64,000 nucleotides of DNA from contig NZ_CP081002.1 of assembly GCF_029590555.1 (NCBI RefSeq), forward strand, positions 186,001 through 250,000. Direction: 5' to 3'. The position numbers and the translations under genes are program-made. The notes beneath the pieces were generated by a model that saw only the letters and a list, made by a program, of their open reading frames with translations, did not search any database and was not told the DNA's origin. This DNA comes from Sphingobium sp. V4. GTDB taxonomy: Bacteria; Pseudomonadota; Alphaproteobacteria; Sphingomonadales; Sphingomonadaceae. Positions 29,690-40,000 of the stretch are shown piece after piece; positions within the stretch are counted from its first letter, which is position 1; each line of letters starts with the position of its first letter.

Positions 29690-30889
29690 ATGCGGTGCGA
29701 TCGGCTTTGGAAGGATGCGCGGCTGGCGACGATGGCCGGCAGCGACCTCGGTATCGTCGAAGGAGGTATCATCGCCGCCGTCGGCGGCCGCATCCTTCAT
29801 GCCGGGCCTGCCGCCGATGCCCCGCGTTTCGACGCGGCGGAAGTGATCGGCTGCGACGGCCGCTGGATCACGCCCGGCCTGATCGACTGTCACACCCATC
29901 TGGTCTATGCCGGTGATCGCGCCCATGAGTTTGAATTGCGTCTGGCTGGCGCCTCCTATGAGGAGATTGCGCGCGCGGGCGGTGGCATCCTTTCGACCAT
30001 GAAGGCTACCCGCGCCGCCAGCGAGGCGGATCTGGTCGAGGGCGCACTTCCCCGCCTCGATGCGCTGATCGCAGAGGGCGTGACCACGGTGGAGGTCAAG
30101 TCCGGCTACGGGCTGACGCGCGACGATGAGATCAAGATGCTGCGCGCCGCGCGCGCCTTGGGGGACGCGCGCGCCATCCGGGTCCGGACCAGCTTCCTTG
30201 GGGCCCATGCGTTGCCGCCCGAATATGCCGGCGATGCCGATGCCTATATCGCGGCGCTGTGCGACGACATGCTGCCCGCCGCTGCCAAGGCGGGCTGGGT
30301 GGACGCGGTCGATGCCTTTTGCGAAGGGATCGGCTTTTCGGCCAGCCAGACCGCCCGCCTGTTCGATGCGGCGCGGCGCCTTGGCTTGCCGGTCAAGCTT
30401 CATGCCGAACAATTGTCCAACCTGCACGGCGCCCAACTCGCGGCCGATGCGGGGGCGCTTTCGGCGGATCATCTGGAGCATCTGGACGAGGACGGGATCG
30501 CCGCGATGGCGCGGGCCGGCACGGTCGCCACCCTGCTGCCGGGCGCCTTTTACTTCACCCGCGAAACGCAACGCCCCCCGGTCGAGGAACTGCGCGCGGC
30601 GGGCGTGCCGATCGCGCTCGCGACCGACTGCAATCCCGGCACCTCGCCGCTCACGTCGCTGCTGCTGGCGATGAACATGGGAGCGACCCTGTTCCGCCTG
30701 ACGGTGGCTGAATGTCTGGCGGGCGTCACGCGCAACGCCGCCAGCGCGCTCGGCCTGGGGCAGGAGGCAGGGACGATCGAAGCAGGCAAGAGCTGCGACC
30801 TCGCTATCTGGGAGGTCGAGCGGCCTGCCGAGCTTGTCTACCGCATGGGCTATAATCCGCTCCATGCCCGCATCTGGAAAGGCCTATGA
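29690..30889 (+). CDS. hutI: Imidazolonepropionase
   Basis: 399 residues, cytoplasmic metal-dependent amidohydrolase opening the imidazolone ring to N-formimino-L-glutamate. Seen: '[49 protein letters not shown]' (HxH metal site and substrate loop), '[19 protein letters not shown]', '[12 protein letters not shown]', '[12 protein letters not shown]', 'SADHLEHL' and '[13 protein letters not shown]' (catalytic Asp). RBS 'cagggagattcggg'. Its stop overlaps the hutH start (ATGA), opening the four-gene hutIHGU run. Confidence 0.96.
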   Translation: MRCDRLWKDARLATMAGSDLGIVEGGIIAAVGGRILHAGPAADAPRFDAAEVIGCDGRWITPGLIDCHTHLVYAGDRAHEFELRLAGASYEEIARAGGGILSTMKATRAASEADLVEGALPRLDALIAEGVTTVEVKSGYGLTRDDEIKMLRAARALGDARAIRVRTSFLGAHALPPEYAGDADAYIAALCDDMLPAAAKAGWVDAVDAFCEGIGFSASQTARLFDAARRLGLPVKLHAEQLSNLHGAQLAADAGALSADHLEHLDEDGIAAMARAGTVATLLPGAFYFTRETQRPPVEELRAAGVPIALATDCNPGTSPLTSLLLAMNMGATLFRLTVAECLAGVTRNAASALGLGQEAGTIEAGKSCDLAIWEVERPAELVYRMGYNPLHARIWKGL

Positions 30890-32415
30890 GCGAGATTATC
30901 CTGACCCCAGGCAAAGCCACCCTGTCCGACTGGCGCGCCATCTATCGCGGGGCCACCCCGCGCCTGCACGCAGCCAGTGCGCCGGCGATCGCCGCCAGCG
31001 CCGCTGCGGTCGAACGCATCATCGCGCAGCACAGGCCGGTCTATGGTCTCAATACCGGCTTCGGCAAGCTGGCGAGCGTCAAGATCGGCGACGAGGATCT
31101 GGCGATCCTCCAGCGCAACATCGTCCTCAGCCACGCGGCGGGCACCGGCGATCCGTCGCCCGCCCCAGTCATCCGGCTGATGATGGCGCTCAAGCTGGCC
31201 AGCCTGGCGCAGGGAGCGTCGGGCGTGAGGCCGGAAACCATCACCCTGCTGGAGGGGATGCTGCGGGCCGGGTTGACCCCGGTGGTTCCGGCGCAGGGAT
31301 CGGTTGGCGCAAGCGGCGATCTCGCGCCATTGGCGCACATGGCTGCGACCATGATCGGCGTTGGCGAGATCGAGGTGGACGGGGAGCGCCAGTCCGCCGA
31401 CGCGGCGCTGCGCAGCGGGGGATTCACGCCGCTGACGCTTGTTCCCAAGGAAGGGCTGGCTTTGCTGAACGGCACCCAGTTCTCGACCGCCAACGCGCTC
31501 GCCGGGCTGTTCGAGACGGAGACATTGTTCCAGTCGGCGCTCGTGACCGGGGCACTCGCCACTGAAGCTGCGAAGGGATCGGACACGCCGTTCGATGCGC
31601 GCATCCACGCGCTGCGCCGTCAGCCGGGTCAGATCGAAACGGCCGACGCGCTGCGCCGGCTGATGGCGGGATCGGCGATCCGGGCGAGCCATCTGGAAAA
31701 TGACGCCCGCGTGCAAGACCCCTATTGTCTGCGATGCCAGCCGCAGGTGATGGGCGCGGTGCTCGACCTGATGCGTCAGGCGGCGACCACGCTGGAGATC
31801 GAGGGGAACGGCGTTTCCGACAATCCGCTCATCTTCCCCGATACGGACGAGGCGCTGTCGGGCGGCAATTTCCACGCGGAGCCGGTTGCCTTCGCCGCCG
31901 ACATGCTGGCGCTCGCCATCTGCGAGATCGGGTCGATCACCGAGCGGCGCATCGCCATGCTGGTCGATCCCGCGCTATCGGGCCTGCCCGCTTTCCTGAC
32001 CCCCAGGCCGGGCCTCAATTCAGGCTTCATGATCCCGCAGGTAACGGCGGCCGCTCTGGTGTCTGAGAATAAGCAGCGCGCGACACCCGCAAGCGTCGAT
32101 TCACTGCCGACCTCCGCCAATCAGGAGGATCATGTGTCGATGGCGGCCCATGGTGCGCGGCGGTTGCTCGACATGGCGCGCAATGCAAGCGCGGTGGTCG
32201 GGATCGAATTACTGGCCGCCGCGCAGGGATGCGATTTCCACGCGCCGCTGACATCGAGCGCCGCGCTGGAGCGGGCGCGGGCCTGCCTGCGCGCGCGGGT
32301 GCCGATGCTGGCGGATGACCGCCATTTCCATCCGGACATGGAGGCGGCGAATGCCCTCGTCCGGTCGGGCGCACTGGTCGATGCGACCGCCATGGCGCTA
32401 CCGGGCCTCTCATGA
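30886..32415 (+). CDS. hutH: Histidine ammonia-lyase
   Basis: 509 residues, the usual HAL length. The Ala-Ser-Gly that forms the MIO electrophile is at residues 142-144 within '[15 protein letters not shown]'; the Tyr of '[11 protein letters not shown]' (53) and '[13 protein letters not shown]' are also conserved. Deaminates L-histidine to urocanate, the first step of the pathway. Coupled by ATGA overlaps to hutI upstream and hutG downstream. Confidence 0.97.
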   Translation: MSEIILTPGKATLSDWRAIYRGATPRLHAASAPAIAASAAAVERIIAQHRPVYGLNTGFGKLASVKIGDEDLAILQRNIVLSHAAGTGDPSPAPVIRLMMALKLASLAQGASGVRPETITLLEGMLRAGLTPVVPAQGSVGASGDLAPLAHMAATMIGVGEIEVDGERQSADAALRSGGFTPLTLVPKEGLALLNGTQFSTANALAGLFETETLFQSALVTGALATEAAKGSDTPFDARIHALRRQPGQIETADALRRLMAGSAIRASHLENDARVQDPYCLRCQPQVMGAVLDLMRQAATTLEIEGNGVSDNPLIFPDTDEALSGGNFHAEPVAFAADMLALAICEIGSITERRIAMLVDPALSGLPAFLTPRPGLNSGFMIPQVTAAALVSENKQRATPASVDSLPTSANQEDHVSMAAHGARRLLDMARNASAVVGIELLAAAQGCDFHAPLTSSAALERARACLRARVPMLADDRHFHPDMEAANALVRSGALVDATAMALPGLS

Positions 32416-33215
32416 CCGACTGGCTCGACATACATCGCGGCGCCGCGCCGCTGATGATCGGCCTGCCCCATGCCGGCACCGACATCCCGGCCGAACTGGA
32501 GGACGGCTTCCTATCCCCCTGGCTGGCGCGCAAGGATGCCGACTGGTGGGTCGATCGCCTCTACGGCTTCGCGGCCGACATGGGCGCGACGCTGGTGCGG
32601 ACCCGAATGTCGCGCAGCGTGATCGACGTCAATCGCGATCCGTCTGGCCGCTCGCTCTATCCGGGGCAGGCGACGACCGGGCTTTGCCCGACCACGACCT
32701 TCGCCGGGGAAGCACTGTATCGCGATGCAGTACCTGATGCCGGGGAGATCGCCCGGCGCCGTGAATGCTGGTTCGATCCCTATCATGCGGCGCTGGCCAG
32801 CGAACTGGATCGACTGCGCGCGATCCATGGCAAGGTGGTGCTGTACGACGCCCATTCGATCGTAAGCCATGTCCCGCGGCTGTTCGATGGCGAACTGCCC
32901 GTCTTCAACATCGGCACCGATGGCGGCGCGACCTGCGCTCCCGCACTGGAGGCGGCGGTGGTGGCCGCGGTGCAGTCGACGGGACGCAGCCATGTCCTCA
33001 ACGGCCGTTTCCGCGGCGGGTGGACGACCCGCCATTATGGCCGTCCGGCAGAGGGCATCCACGCCATCCAGATGGAGGTGGCCATGCGCGCCTATCTGAC
33101 CGAACCGGAATATCCCTCGGCCGACAACTGGCCGCCGCCCTATGAACCCCAAACGCCGCTGATCCGCGATCTCAAGACCATCATGGCGGCGTGCCTCGCC
33201 TTTGCCCGCGCCTGA
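32412..33215 (+). CDS. hutG: N-formylglutamate deformylase
   Basis: 267 residues of the N-formylglutamate amidohydrolase family: '[16 protein letters not shown]', '[38 protein letters not shown]', '[32 protein letters not shown]', '[11 protein letters not shown]', '[14 protein letters not shown]'. Releases formate from N-formyl-L-glutamate to give glutamate; pairs with HutF. The ATG overlaps the hutH stop. Confidence 0.95.
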   Translation: MTDWLDIHRGAAPLMIGLPHAGTDIPAELEDGFLSPWLARKDADWWVDRLYGFAADMGATLVRTRMSRSVIDVNRDPSGRSLYPGQATTGLCPTTTFAGEALYRDAVPDAGEIARRRECWFDPYHAALASELDRLRAIHGKVVLYDAHSIVSHVPRLFDGELPVFNIGTDGGATCAPALEAAVVAAVQSTGRSHVLNGRFRGGWTTRHYGRPAEGIHAIQMEVAMRAYLTEPEYPSADNWPPPYEPQTPLIRDLKTIMAACLAFARA

Positions 33216-33228
33216 GCTGGAGACTGAC

Positions 33229-34896
33229 ATGACCCGCCTCGACAATAGCCGCCTCATCAAGCCTGCAACCGGCCCAGAGCTTTCGGCGAAAAGCTGGCTC
33301 ACCGAAGCGCCGCTGCGGATGCTGATGAACAATCTTCATCCCGACGTCGCCGAACGGCCGGAGGAGCTGGTGGTCTATGGCGGCATCGGCCGCGCCGCGC
33401 GCGACTGGGAAAGCTATGACCGCATTGTCGATGCGCTGCGTCGGCTGGAGGATGACCAGACCCTTCTGGTCCAGTCGGGCAAGCCGGTCGGTATCTTCCG
33501 CACCCACGAAGATGCGCCCCGCGTCCTGATCGCCAACAGCAATCTGGTGCCCAAATGGGCGAACTGGGATCATTTCAACGAACTGGATCGGCGTGGCCTC
33601 GCCATGTACGGCCAGATGACGGCTGGCAGCTGGATCTATATCGGCACGCAGGGCATCGTTCAGGGCACCTACGAAACCTTTGTCGAAATGGGGCGGCAGC
33701 ATCATGGCGGCGACCTGTCGGGGCGCTGGCTGCTGACGGCGGGGCTGGGCGGCATGGGCGGCGCGCAGCCGCTCGCGGCGGTGATGGCGGGCGCCTCTTG
33801 CCTTGCGATCGAATGCCAGCGCAGCCGCATCGAGATGCGGTTGCGCACTGGCTATCTGGATCGCGCGGCCGACACCATCGAGGAAGCGATGGCGATCATC
33901 GAGGAAAGCCGCGCGGCAAGGACGCCCGTCTCGGTCGGCCTGTTGGGCAACGCGGCCGAAATCCTGCCGGAACTGTATCGCCGGGGTATTCGTCCAAACC
34001 TGTTGACCGACCAGACATCGGCACATGATCCGGTGAACGGCTATCTGCCTGCCGGCTGGACGGTGGCCGAGTGGGTCGAACGGCGCGAGCACGAGCCTGA
34101 AGCGGTCGCGAAGGCGGCCAAGGCGTCCATGGCCGTGCATGTCCGCGCCATGCTCGATTTCCAGGCGGCCGGCGTGCCGACGGTGGATTATGGCAACAAC
34201 ATCCGGCAGGTTGCGAAGGATGAAGGCGTCTCCAATGCCTTCGATTTTCCCGGCTTCGTTCCGGCCTATATCCGCCCGCTCTTCTGCCGGGGCGTCGGTC
34301 CCTTCCGGTGGGCGGCGCTGTCGGGCGACCCCGAGGATATCTATCGCACCGACGCCAAGGTAAAGGAACTGTTGCCCGACAATGCCCATCTCCACCGCTG
34401 GCTCGACATGGCGCGGGAGAAGATCCGTTTCCAGGGCCTGCCCGCGCGCATCTGCTGGGTCGGGCTGGGCGACCGCCATCGCCTTGGTCTCGCCTTTAAC
34501 GGCATGGTGGCGCGGGGGGAACTCAGCGCGCCGGTGGTGATCGGCCGCGACCATCTGGATAGCGGTTCGGTCGCCAGCCCCAACCGCGAGACAGAGGCGA
34601 TGCGCGACGGTTCCGACGCCGTGTCCGACTGGCCCCTGCTCAATGCGCTGCTCAACACGGCCAGCGGCGCCACCTGGGTGTCTCTCCACCATGGCGGGGG
34701 CGTCGGCATGGGTTACTCGCAACATTCCGGCATGGTCATCGTGGCCGATGGGACGGACGCGGCGGCAAGGCGGCTGGAACGGGTACTGTGGAACGACCCC
34801 GCCACCGGCGTGATGCGTCATGCCGATGCCGGCTATCCCATCGCCCTGGATTGTGCGCGCGAAAAGGGGCTGGACTTGCCCGGCATCCTGCGCTGA
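33229..34896 (+). CDS. hutU: Urocanate hydratase
   Basis: 555 residues from the ATG at 33229 ('ctggagactgac' upstream). NAD+-binding glycine-rich '[14 protein letters not shown]' near 170-180, with '[32 protein letters not shown]', '[25 protein letters not shown]' and the C-terminal '[22 protein letters not shown]'. Converts urocanate to imidazolone propionate. Last gene of hutIHGU, and convergent with an MFS gene only 34 bp away, with no obvious hairpin in the gap. Confidence 0.97.
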   Translation: MTRLDNSRLIKPATGPELSAKSWLTEAPLRMLMNNLHPDVAERPEELVVYGGIGRAARDWESYDRIVDALRRLEDDQTLLVQSGKPVGIFRTHEDAPRVLIANSNLVPKWANWDHFNELDRRGLAMYGQMTAGSWIYIGTQGIVQGTYETFVEMGRQHHGGDLSGRWLLTAGLGGMGGAQPLAAVMAGASCLAIECQRSRIEMRLRTGYLDRAADTIEEAMAIIEESRAARTPVSVGLLGNAAEILPELYRRGIRPNLLTDQTSAHDPVNGYLPAGWTVAEWVERREHEPEAVAKAAKASMAVHVRAMLDFQAAGVPTVDYGNNIRQVAKDEGVSNAFDFPGFVPAYIRPLFCRGVGPFRWAALSGDPEDIYRTDAKVKELLPDNAHLHRWLDMAREKIRFQGLPARICWVGLGDRHRLGLAFNGMVARGELSAPVVIGRDHLDSGSVASPNRETEAMRDGSDAVSDWPLLNALLNTASGATWVSLHHGGGVGMGYSQHSGMVIVADGTDAAARRLERVLWNDPATGVMRHADAGYPIALDCAREKGLDLPGILR

Positions 34897-34930
34897 TCCG
34901 TCAGGCATACAGCGCCGGACATGACGCAGG

Positions 34931-36121
34931 TCAATGCCCGCGGGCCGTCTGCGGCGCAAAGCGCCCGACGATGGCGGTCAGGAATGCGAGCAGCAGGAAA
35001 GAGGTCGCAAGGCTGGTCCACTCCGCCAGGAAGCCGATCGCGGCCGGCCCTGTCAGCACCCCGGCGAAACCTATCGATCCAGCGGCGGTCAGCGCGAGAT
35101 TCTGCGGCATGATCGTCTGCCGCCCGACGGCGCTGTAGAGCAACGGAACCACGTTCGCCAGACCGGCGCCTACCAGCGCGAAGCCGCCCACCGCAAGGGT
35201 CCAGTGCAGCGGCACGGTGGCGAGGATGAAGCCCGCCGCCGCGATCAACGGGCCGGACAGGAGCATATGGCGGTCGCCGAAGCGGCGGACGAGGCGATCG
35301 CCCATCAAGCGTCCGCCAGTCATCGTGATCGCAAAGGCGACATAGCCAAGGCCCGCCCGCGCCGCGTCCAGCCCGAAATGGTCGGACAGCAGGAGGGCGC
35401 TCCAGTCGAGCACCGAACCCTCCGCCATGAAGGTGATGAAGCAGAGCAGGCCGATGACCAGGACAACGCCCCTCGGTCGGGCATAGGCCGGACCCTTGCC
35501 GCTTCGCTGGTCGGTGATGCGCTGCGTGGAGATCAGGACGCCCAGCAGGATGAGGGAGGCGACCACAACGATCGACAGATGGGGGGCGACGCCAGTTCCC
35601 ATGAGCAGGCTCATCGTCCCGGCGCCGAAGATGCAGCCGACACTGTAGAAGCCATGGAAACCCGACATCAGTCGGCGGTCCAGCGCACGCTCGGTATAGA
35701 TGGCGTGGAGGTTGCGAGCGCAGCTGATGAGGCCCAGCGCCACGCCCAGGGCAAACAAGGTCACGGACAGCATGAGGGCGGTCCGCACGATCGCCAGCAT
35801 CGGGAGAATGGCTGCGATTGCACAGCCGGCGGTGGCGAACAACCGTCGGCAGCCGGTCTTGCCCACCAGCCAGCCCGCGAACGGCATGGTCGCCATCGAT
35901 CCGGCGCCGAGGGCGAGCAGCGCCAGCCCCAGCCGTCCGGCATCCAGGCCGATCCGTTCCTGGACATGGGGGATCAGGGGCGCCCAGGAGGATATGGCAT
36001 AGCCGGGAACCACGAATGCCAGGCGGGTCGATGTCAGGAGGCCGGGGCGCAATCTCGTTCTTCCAGCGGAATGAAACGCGCCGGTGCTGGCTTGCTGGCC
36101 ATTGCCGATGCACATTGCCAT
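34931..36121 (-). CDS. MFS transporter
   Basis: About 396 residues with 12 hydrophobic segments. 'GWLVGKTGCRRLF' after TM2-3 and 'GRLMGDRLVRRFGDRHMLL' in the second half are the G-x-x-x-(D/G)-(R/K)-x-G-x-(R/K)-(R/K) signatures of the major facilitator superfamily. The N-terminal ~30 residues ('MAMCIGNGQQASTGAFHSAGRTRL') are polar, and the true start could be a downstream codon. Resembles YbjJ/fucose-permease-like carriers. It is convergent with hutU and so not part of the hut operon; the substrate is unknown. Confidence 0.8.
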   Translation of the reverse strand: MAMCIGNGQQASTGAFHSAGRTRLRPGLLTSTRLAFVVPGYAISSWAPLIPHVQERIGLDAGRLGLALLALGAGSMATMPFAGWLVGKTGCRRLFATAGCAIAAILPMLAIVRTALMLSVTLFALGVALGLISCARNLHAIYTERALDRRLMSGFHGFYSVGCIFGAGTMSLLMGTGVAPHLSIVVVASLILLGVLISTQRITDQRSGKGPAYARPRGVVLVIGLLCFITFMAEGSVLDWSALLLSDHFGLDAARAGLGYVAFAITMTGGRLMGDRLVRRFGDRHMLLSGPLIAAAGFILATVPLHWTLAVGGFALVGAGLANVVPLLYSAVGRQTIMPQNLALTAAGSIGFAGVLTGPAAIGFLAEWTSLATSFLLLAFLTAIVGRFAPQTARGH

Positions 36122-36239
36122 CGGCCATCTGCAAAACTGCTCCGCAGGTCAAGGCCGGGAGACGCCATTACCGCCCGGAAGAGTTTGATACCGGCAAAGT
36201 GCGTCGCGATCACCGGCGATGCGCGAGGCCGTCCGCCGA

Positions 36240-37862
36240 TCAGCGGCGCGCCTGGAAGAAGGCGCTGCGCTGCGGCTGGCGGAGCTTGACCGGCTCGCCC
36301 AGTTCGCGCTCCAGCATCGCCAGCATCCAGCTGCGGTGGCGGACGATGAAGTCGGCAAAGCCCTCCGGGCTGGCCGGATCGAACGTCGGCACCTGCCAGT
36401 CCGTCGCCTGCTCGGCATAGGCCGGCATCGGTCGATCCGCGCCGTCGTCGGGCAGGTCGACATGGCGGCCGAGATAGCTGTTGCCCTTGAAGCGGATGAA
36501 CGTCGCCGGCGCGAAACCGGCCTTGATGAGATAATGGGGACCATCGCGCCCGGCTTCGCTGCCATAACGGGCCGTGCCCGCGACCTGGAAGCGATTGTCA
36601 TGGAAGCGCACGTCGCGCGCCCATCCGTCCCACTGTGTCGCCACCACCATCTGCACGTCCATGTCCGGGCCGACATGGACGACGTTCTTCTCGACCAGCG
36701 CCCCGGTCACATTGCCGGCCAGCTGGACGATGCGGCTGCCGTCGTTGCGGCTGACATTGAAGCGGGCGACAGTGCCGCGATTGCCCAGATTATCCTTGTC
36801 GTTGAGCCGGGGCGAACAGATGAGCAGGAAGCCGCCGGCATTATCGTGGCTGTAATTGTAGAGGATCGTCGTCCAACGCGAATTGAAATCGGAATCGAAG
36901 CCCTGCCCGTCATAACGGGTTTGCGTATGGGCCGCCTCATTGAGCTGGATCAGGCTGTTGTCGGTACTCCACTGCCAGATGCCCGCGACATAGCCCGGCG
37001 CGCGGCTGCCGGCATGGCGCACGATATTATGTTCGATCAGCGCCCCGTCCGTGCCGCGCGGGACGATGCCGTCGCCGCCGATATCCTCGACATAATTGTC
37101 GCGGATGACGACCTTTTCGCTCGGAAACCAGTTGTGCGCCGTCACCTGGTCGCTGATCCCCGCGATGCCCGAGCGGTCCACCCGCCAGATGATATTGCGT
37201 TCGATCGCCAGGTCGTGGAAGCGGGTCGCGATGCGCGGCCCAAGGGCGCGAAAGACGATGCCGCCATTGTCCTTGCGCGCATTGGTGCCGCGCACGTCGT
37301 GGATATACATGCCATTGACACGGATGCCACGTGTGACGCCACGATCCTCGGCTGAAATCAGCACGCCGAACCGGGGCGCCGGAGCCGGCGCGTCGTTGGT
37401 GATCTCGATCCCGCTGATCGTCACATATTCGGCGTTGAGGATGGCGACGCCATATGGCGAGACGCCACCGACATCGATACGCGGCATCGGCCCCGGTCCC
37501 GTTGCGCCGATGCGGATCGGCGCGCCTGCGCGGCCGGATCGCGTGATGGTGAGCGGTTCCTTCCACGCCGATCCCGCCGCGAGCAGCAGTTGATCGCCAG
37601 GCTTGAGAGGAAAGTCGCGCACGCGCGCGAGCGAGCGCCAAGGCTGGGCTTCGGACAATCCGTCCGCCCGGTCATCGCCCGTGACCGAGTTGACATGATA
37701 GACTTCCGCGCTGGCCACGCCGGCTGATCCGGCCGCCAGCAGCAGAATCGCCAACCATTTCCAAAGCGCGCCGGACACTCGAGCCACTCGCAAAGCGTTA
37801 TCGTTGGACAATATCCTGCGTCCCGACGACTGAATGCAAGATGAAACCGGGTCTGCCGACAT
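36240..37862 (-). CDS. Secreted right-handed parallel beta-helix protein
   Basis: Up to 540 residues. A hydrophobic signal core 'WLAILLLAAGSAGVASAEVYHVN' follows ~35 residues, so a GTG start near 'VARVSGALW' may be the true one. After the signal come 'GDDRADGLSEAQPWRSLARVRD', typical of secreted beta-helix proteins, and repeated coils ('VTISGIEITND', 'LAIERNIIWRVDRSGI', 'VVIRDNYVEDIGGDGI', 'ALIEHNIVRHAGS', 'ARFNVSRNDGSRIVQLAGNVTGALVEKNVVH'). The fold is shared by pectate lyases, alginate epimerases and many unknowns; no catalytic triad could be assigned. It is not next to the pectin operon and is divergent from the nickel permease. Confidence 0.75.
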   Translation of the reverse strand: MSADPVSSCIQSSGRRILSNDNALRVARVSGALWKWLAILLLAAGSAGVASAEVYHVNSVTGDDRADGLSEAQPWRSLARVRDFPLKPGDQLLLAAGSAWKEPLTITRSGRAGAPIRIGATGPGPMPRIDVGGVSPYGVAILNAEYVTISGIEITNDAPAPAPRFGVLISAEDRGVTRGIRVNGMYIHDVRGTNARKDNGGIVFRALGPRIATRFHDLAIERNIIWRVDRSGIAGISDQVTAHNWFPSEKVVIRDNYVEDIGGDGIVPRGTDGALIEHNIVRHAGSRAPGYVAGIWQWSTDNSLIQLNEAAHTQTRYDGQGFDSDFNSRWTTILYNYSHDNAGGFLLICSPRLNDKDNLGNRGTVARFNVSRNDGSRIVQLAGNVTGALVEKNVVHVGPDMDVQMVVATQWDGWARDVRFHDNRFQVAGTARYGSEAGRDGPHYLIKAGFAPATFIRFKGNSYLGRHVDLPDDGADRPMPAYAEQATDWQVPTFDPASPEGFADFIVRHRSWMLAMLERELGEPVKLRQPQRSAFFQARR

Positions 37863-37928
37863 GCGGTCATATGCGGGGTTAGGCGGCGATATACGTTATA
37901 TGCCCCATCCTCCGGCACATCGCCCAGC

Positions 37929-37956
37929 GTATGAATATTTGGATCATTATTCATAC
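37929..37956. promoter_or_regulatory. NikR operator upstream of NiCoT permease
   Basis: GTATGA (37929-37934), 16 bases, TCATAC (37951-37956). This is an exact copy of the E. coli NikR operator layout GTATGA-N16-TCATAC. It lies 33 bp before the ATG of the NiCoT gene, over its expected promoter, and a nikR homologue is the next gene. Confidence 0.93.
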
Positions 37957-37989
37957 GAGGTGGCAAGTGTACGGGAATGGCGGTCGGAT

Positions 37990-38814
37990 ATGACGGAAAC
38001 GGCGATCCTGACCCTGCCCGCGCTCGCCCTGACGGCCCTTGCGCTCGGTGCGCGCCATGCGCTGGACGCGGATCATCTGTCGGTCATTGACGCGGTGGCG
38101 CGCCGGGACGCACTGACTCGGCCCTGGTCCGCGCGCCTTGCGGGCCTGTCCTTCTCGGTCGGCCATGTGCTGGTGGTCGCCGCCGCGGCCTGTCTCGCCA
38201 GCCTGTTCCTCGATTCCGGTGATGCGCCGCCTGCCTGGCTTGCAAGCTCCGGCATCACCATCTCCGCTTCGGCGCTGATGCTGCTGGGCCTAGTCAACCT
38301 CCACGCGGCCTGGCGGCCACCATATCATGGGGCGACCGCCGTTACAGGCTGGAAGAGCCGCTGGGTCCGTCCCGCCGATCGTCATGGTTTGATCCTGCTG
38401 ACCGGCGCGCTGTTCGCCATCTCGTTCGACACCATCGCCGTTGCGCTGGGCCTTGGTCTCTCAGGCAAGCTGCTGGGCGGATGGCCCTTTGCGCTGCTTG
38501 CCTGTCTCGCCTTCGGGATCGGCATGATACTGGTGGGCACCGCCAATGGCGCGCTGACGGTTCATCTGCTCCGGTCGGCCAGTCATCGGGCCGCCATCAT
38601 GGCTCGGGCGATGACGGCCGTGATCGGCTTCATCAATCTTGCCCTCGGCCTGCTCGCCGTCGCCGCATTGCTGCTGCCGCGACTGGATGCCTGGCGCGAA
38701 AATCATGGCCTGACGACCAGTGGCGCGGTCATCGGCCTGTGTCTGGCCGTATTTGCGGGCGCGGCGTTGCTCTGCCGGTCGCGCCCGGTCCGGTCATTTG
38801 CCGCGCGGGGATAG
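37990..38814 (+). CDS. NiCoT-family nickel/cobalt permease (HoxN/NixA type)
   Basis: 274 residues, eight predicted membrane segments. The family signature R-H-A-x-D-A-D-H is intact in TM2 ('ARHALDADHLSVIDAV', residues 21-36), as is the second signature 'ISFDTIAVALGLG'. High-affinity secondary uptake of Ni2+ or Co2+ across the inner membrane. The ATG at 37990 is preferred: an in-frame frame back to 37834 runs through the NikR operator and lacks hydrophobicity. Its last 21 bp overlap the 3' end of nikR on the other strand. No nickel enzyme is encoded in the window, so Ni versus Co cannot be decided. Confidence 0.92.
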   Translation: MTETAILTLPALALTALALGARHALDADHLSVIDAVARRDALTRPWSARLAGLSFSVGHVLVVAAAACLASLFLDSGDAPPAWLASSGITISASALMLLGLVNLHAAWRPPYHGATAVTGWKSRWVRPADRHGLILLTGALFAISFDTIAVALGLGLSGKLLGGWPFALLACLAFGIGMILVGTANGALTVHLLRSASHRAAIMARAMTAVIGFINLALGLLAVAALLLPRLDAWRENHGLTTSGAVIGLCLAVFAGAALLCRSRPVRSFAARG

Positions 38815-39267
38815 ATGGGCATGGCCATGATGGTCGTGCGATCCGGGCTGGTCATGATGATCGTCCGTTTCCACGTCCAGCAGGTTGATGGTGCCGAACC
38901 GCACCCCGCGTTCGGCCCGGATGCGATCGGCGAAGTCCCGGACCGCGTCCGTCGGTCCCTTCAGCATCACGCTTTCCAGGCTATGATCATGGTCCAGCCG
39001 CACCAGCATGGTTGCGGCGACCAGATCATGATGGGCATGTTGCAGATCGGCCAGCCGCTGTGGCAGCGACCGCACCCGACGGTCGAACACATAGGAAAGG
39101 TTGGCGACGCAGTGCGCGCTCTGGCTGTTTTCCTGCCGCCAGCGCTCGATCGCGTCGCGCAGCATGTCGCGCATCGCCTCCGACCGGCTCTGATAGGCAC
39201 GCTCGCCGATCATGCGGTCCAGCGCCTCCGCCAGATGATCGTCGATCGAGATGGTAATGCGTTGCAT
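38794..39267 (-). CDS. nikR: NikR-type metal-responsive ribbon-helix-helix regulator with His-rich tail
   Basis: 157 residues from the ATG at 39267 (an in-frame upstream ATG at 39297 adds ten residues without homology). The ribbon-helix-helix 'MQRITISIDDHLAEALDRMI' keeps Arg3 and Thr5, which read GTATGA in E. coli NikR. The ACT-like metal/tetramer domain follows ('LSYVFDRRVRSLPQRLADLQHAHHDLVAATM'). His77 aligns with ligand His76, but the positions of E. coli His87, His89 and Cys95 read Leu88, Arg90 and Ser96 ('ATMLVRLDHDHSLE'). About 22 extra C-terminal residues are His-rich ('DDHHDQPGSHDHHGHAH'). Probably controls the permease through the operator at 37929; the sensing mode may differ from canonical NikR. 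Confidence 0.9.
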   Translation of the reverse strand: MQRITISIDDHLAEALDRMIGERAYQSRSEAMRDMLRDAIERWRQENSQSAHCVANLSYVFDRRVRSLPQRLADLQHAHHDLVAATMLVRLDHDHSLESVMLKGPTDAVRDFADRIRAERGVRFGTINLLDVETDDHHDQPGSHDHHGHAHLSPRGK

Positions 39268-39373
39268 GGTGCCGGTGCCTTTGGGAAGGATGTCCATCCT
39301 GTCTGGCGAGGCGGCGCCCCGCCGTCAAACCGGCAGGCACGGGCGCGATGCTATAGGGCAAATATTACCCGGG

Positions 39374-40000
39374 TCAGCCGGGATTGTCCTGCGCCACCCC
39401 GGCGTGGAAGGCGATGCGCAGGGCTTCAGCGAGGCTCTTCACCTCCAGCTTCTGCATCAGGTTGGCGCGATGGATTTCGACGGTGCGGGGGCTGATGCCC
39501 AGATCATAGGCGATGGTCTTGTTCGGTAGACCCTCCACCAGCCCGTTCAGCACGTCGCGTTCCCGGTCGGTCAGGATGTTGAGCCGCGCCTGCGCCTCCT
39601 GCGCCTGGGCACTCGCGCCGCGTGCCGCGACCGATTGCTTGCGCGCAGCCTCGATGCAGGCGAGCAAGGCAGCCTTCTCGAACGGCTTTTCGATGAAGTC
39701 GCTGGCGCCGGCCTTCATCGCCGCCACTGCCATGTCGACGTCGCCATGGCCGGTCATGATGACCACGGGCAGCATCACGCCGCGTGCACGCAGTTCACGC
39801 TGGACATCCAGTCCATCCATGTCGGGCATCCGCACGTCCAGCAGCACGCAGCCCGGTTCCAGTCCGCCCGCCGCCTTCAGGAAGGGCAGGCCGCCCTCGA
39901 ACAGGGTCACGGAAAAGCCGCTGGTCCGCAGCAGGAAGGACAGCGACCGGCGGATCGCCTCGTCATCGTCGACGACATAGATGGGATAGGCTTCGCTCAT
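39374..40000 (-). CDS. fixJ: FixJ-type response regulator
   Basis: 208 residues from the ATG at 40000, which overlaps the sensor stop (ATGA). Receiver domain with acidic pocket 'VVDDDEAIRRSL', phospho-acceptor Asp55 ('VLLDVRMPDMDG'), Thr ('VIMTGHGDV') and Lys ('FIEKPFEK'). LuxR/GerE helix-turn-helix at the C-terminus ('LTDRERDVLNGLVEGLPNKTIAYDLGISPRTVEIHRANLMQKLEVKSLAEALRIA'). FixJ turns on fixK and microaerobic genes when phosphorylated; no fixK lies in the window, but FixK-type boxes are present at ompW and hemN. Confidence 0.92.
   Translation of the reverse strand: MSEAYPIYVVDDDEAIRRSLSFLLRTSGFSVTLFEGGLPFLKAAGGLEPGCVLLDVRMPDMDGLDVQRELRARGVMLPVVIMTGHGDVDMAVAAMKAGASDFIEKPFEKAALLACIEAARKQSVAARGASAQAQEAQARLNILTDRERDVLNGLVEGLPNKTIAYDLGISPRTVEIHRANLMQKLEVKSLAEALRIAFHAGVAQDNPG

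Noticed and set aside
36240..37862. Beta-helix protein as a member of the pectin locus
   Set aside because: It is more than 11 kb away behind the hut genes and on the other strand, with no lyase site recognised.
37834..37989. N-terminal extension of the NiCoT permease by 52 residues
   Set aside because: It would place coding sequence over the NikR operator and is polar, while the ATG at 37990 begins at the first membrane segment.
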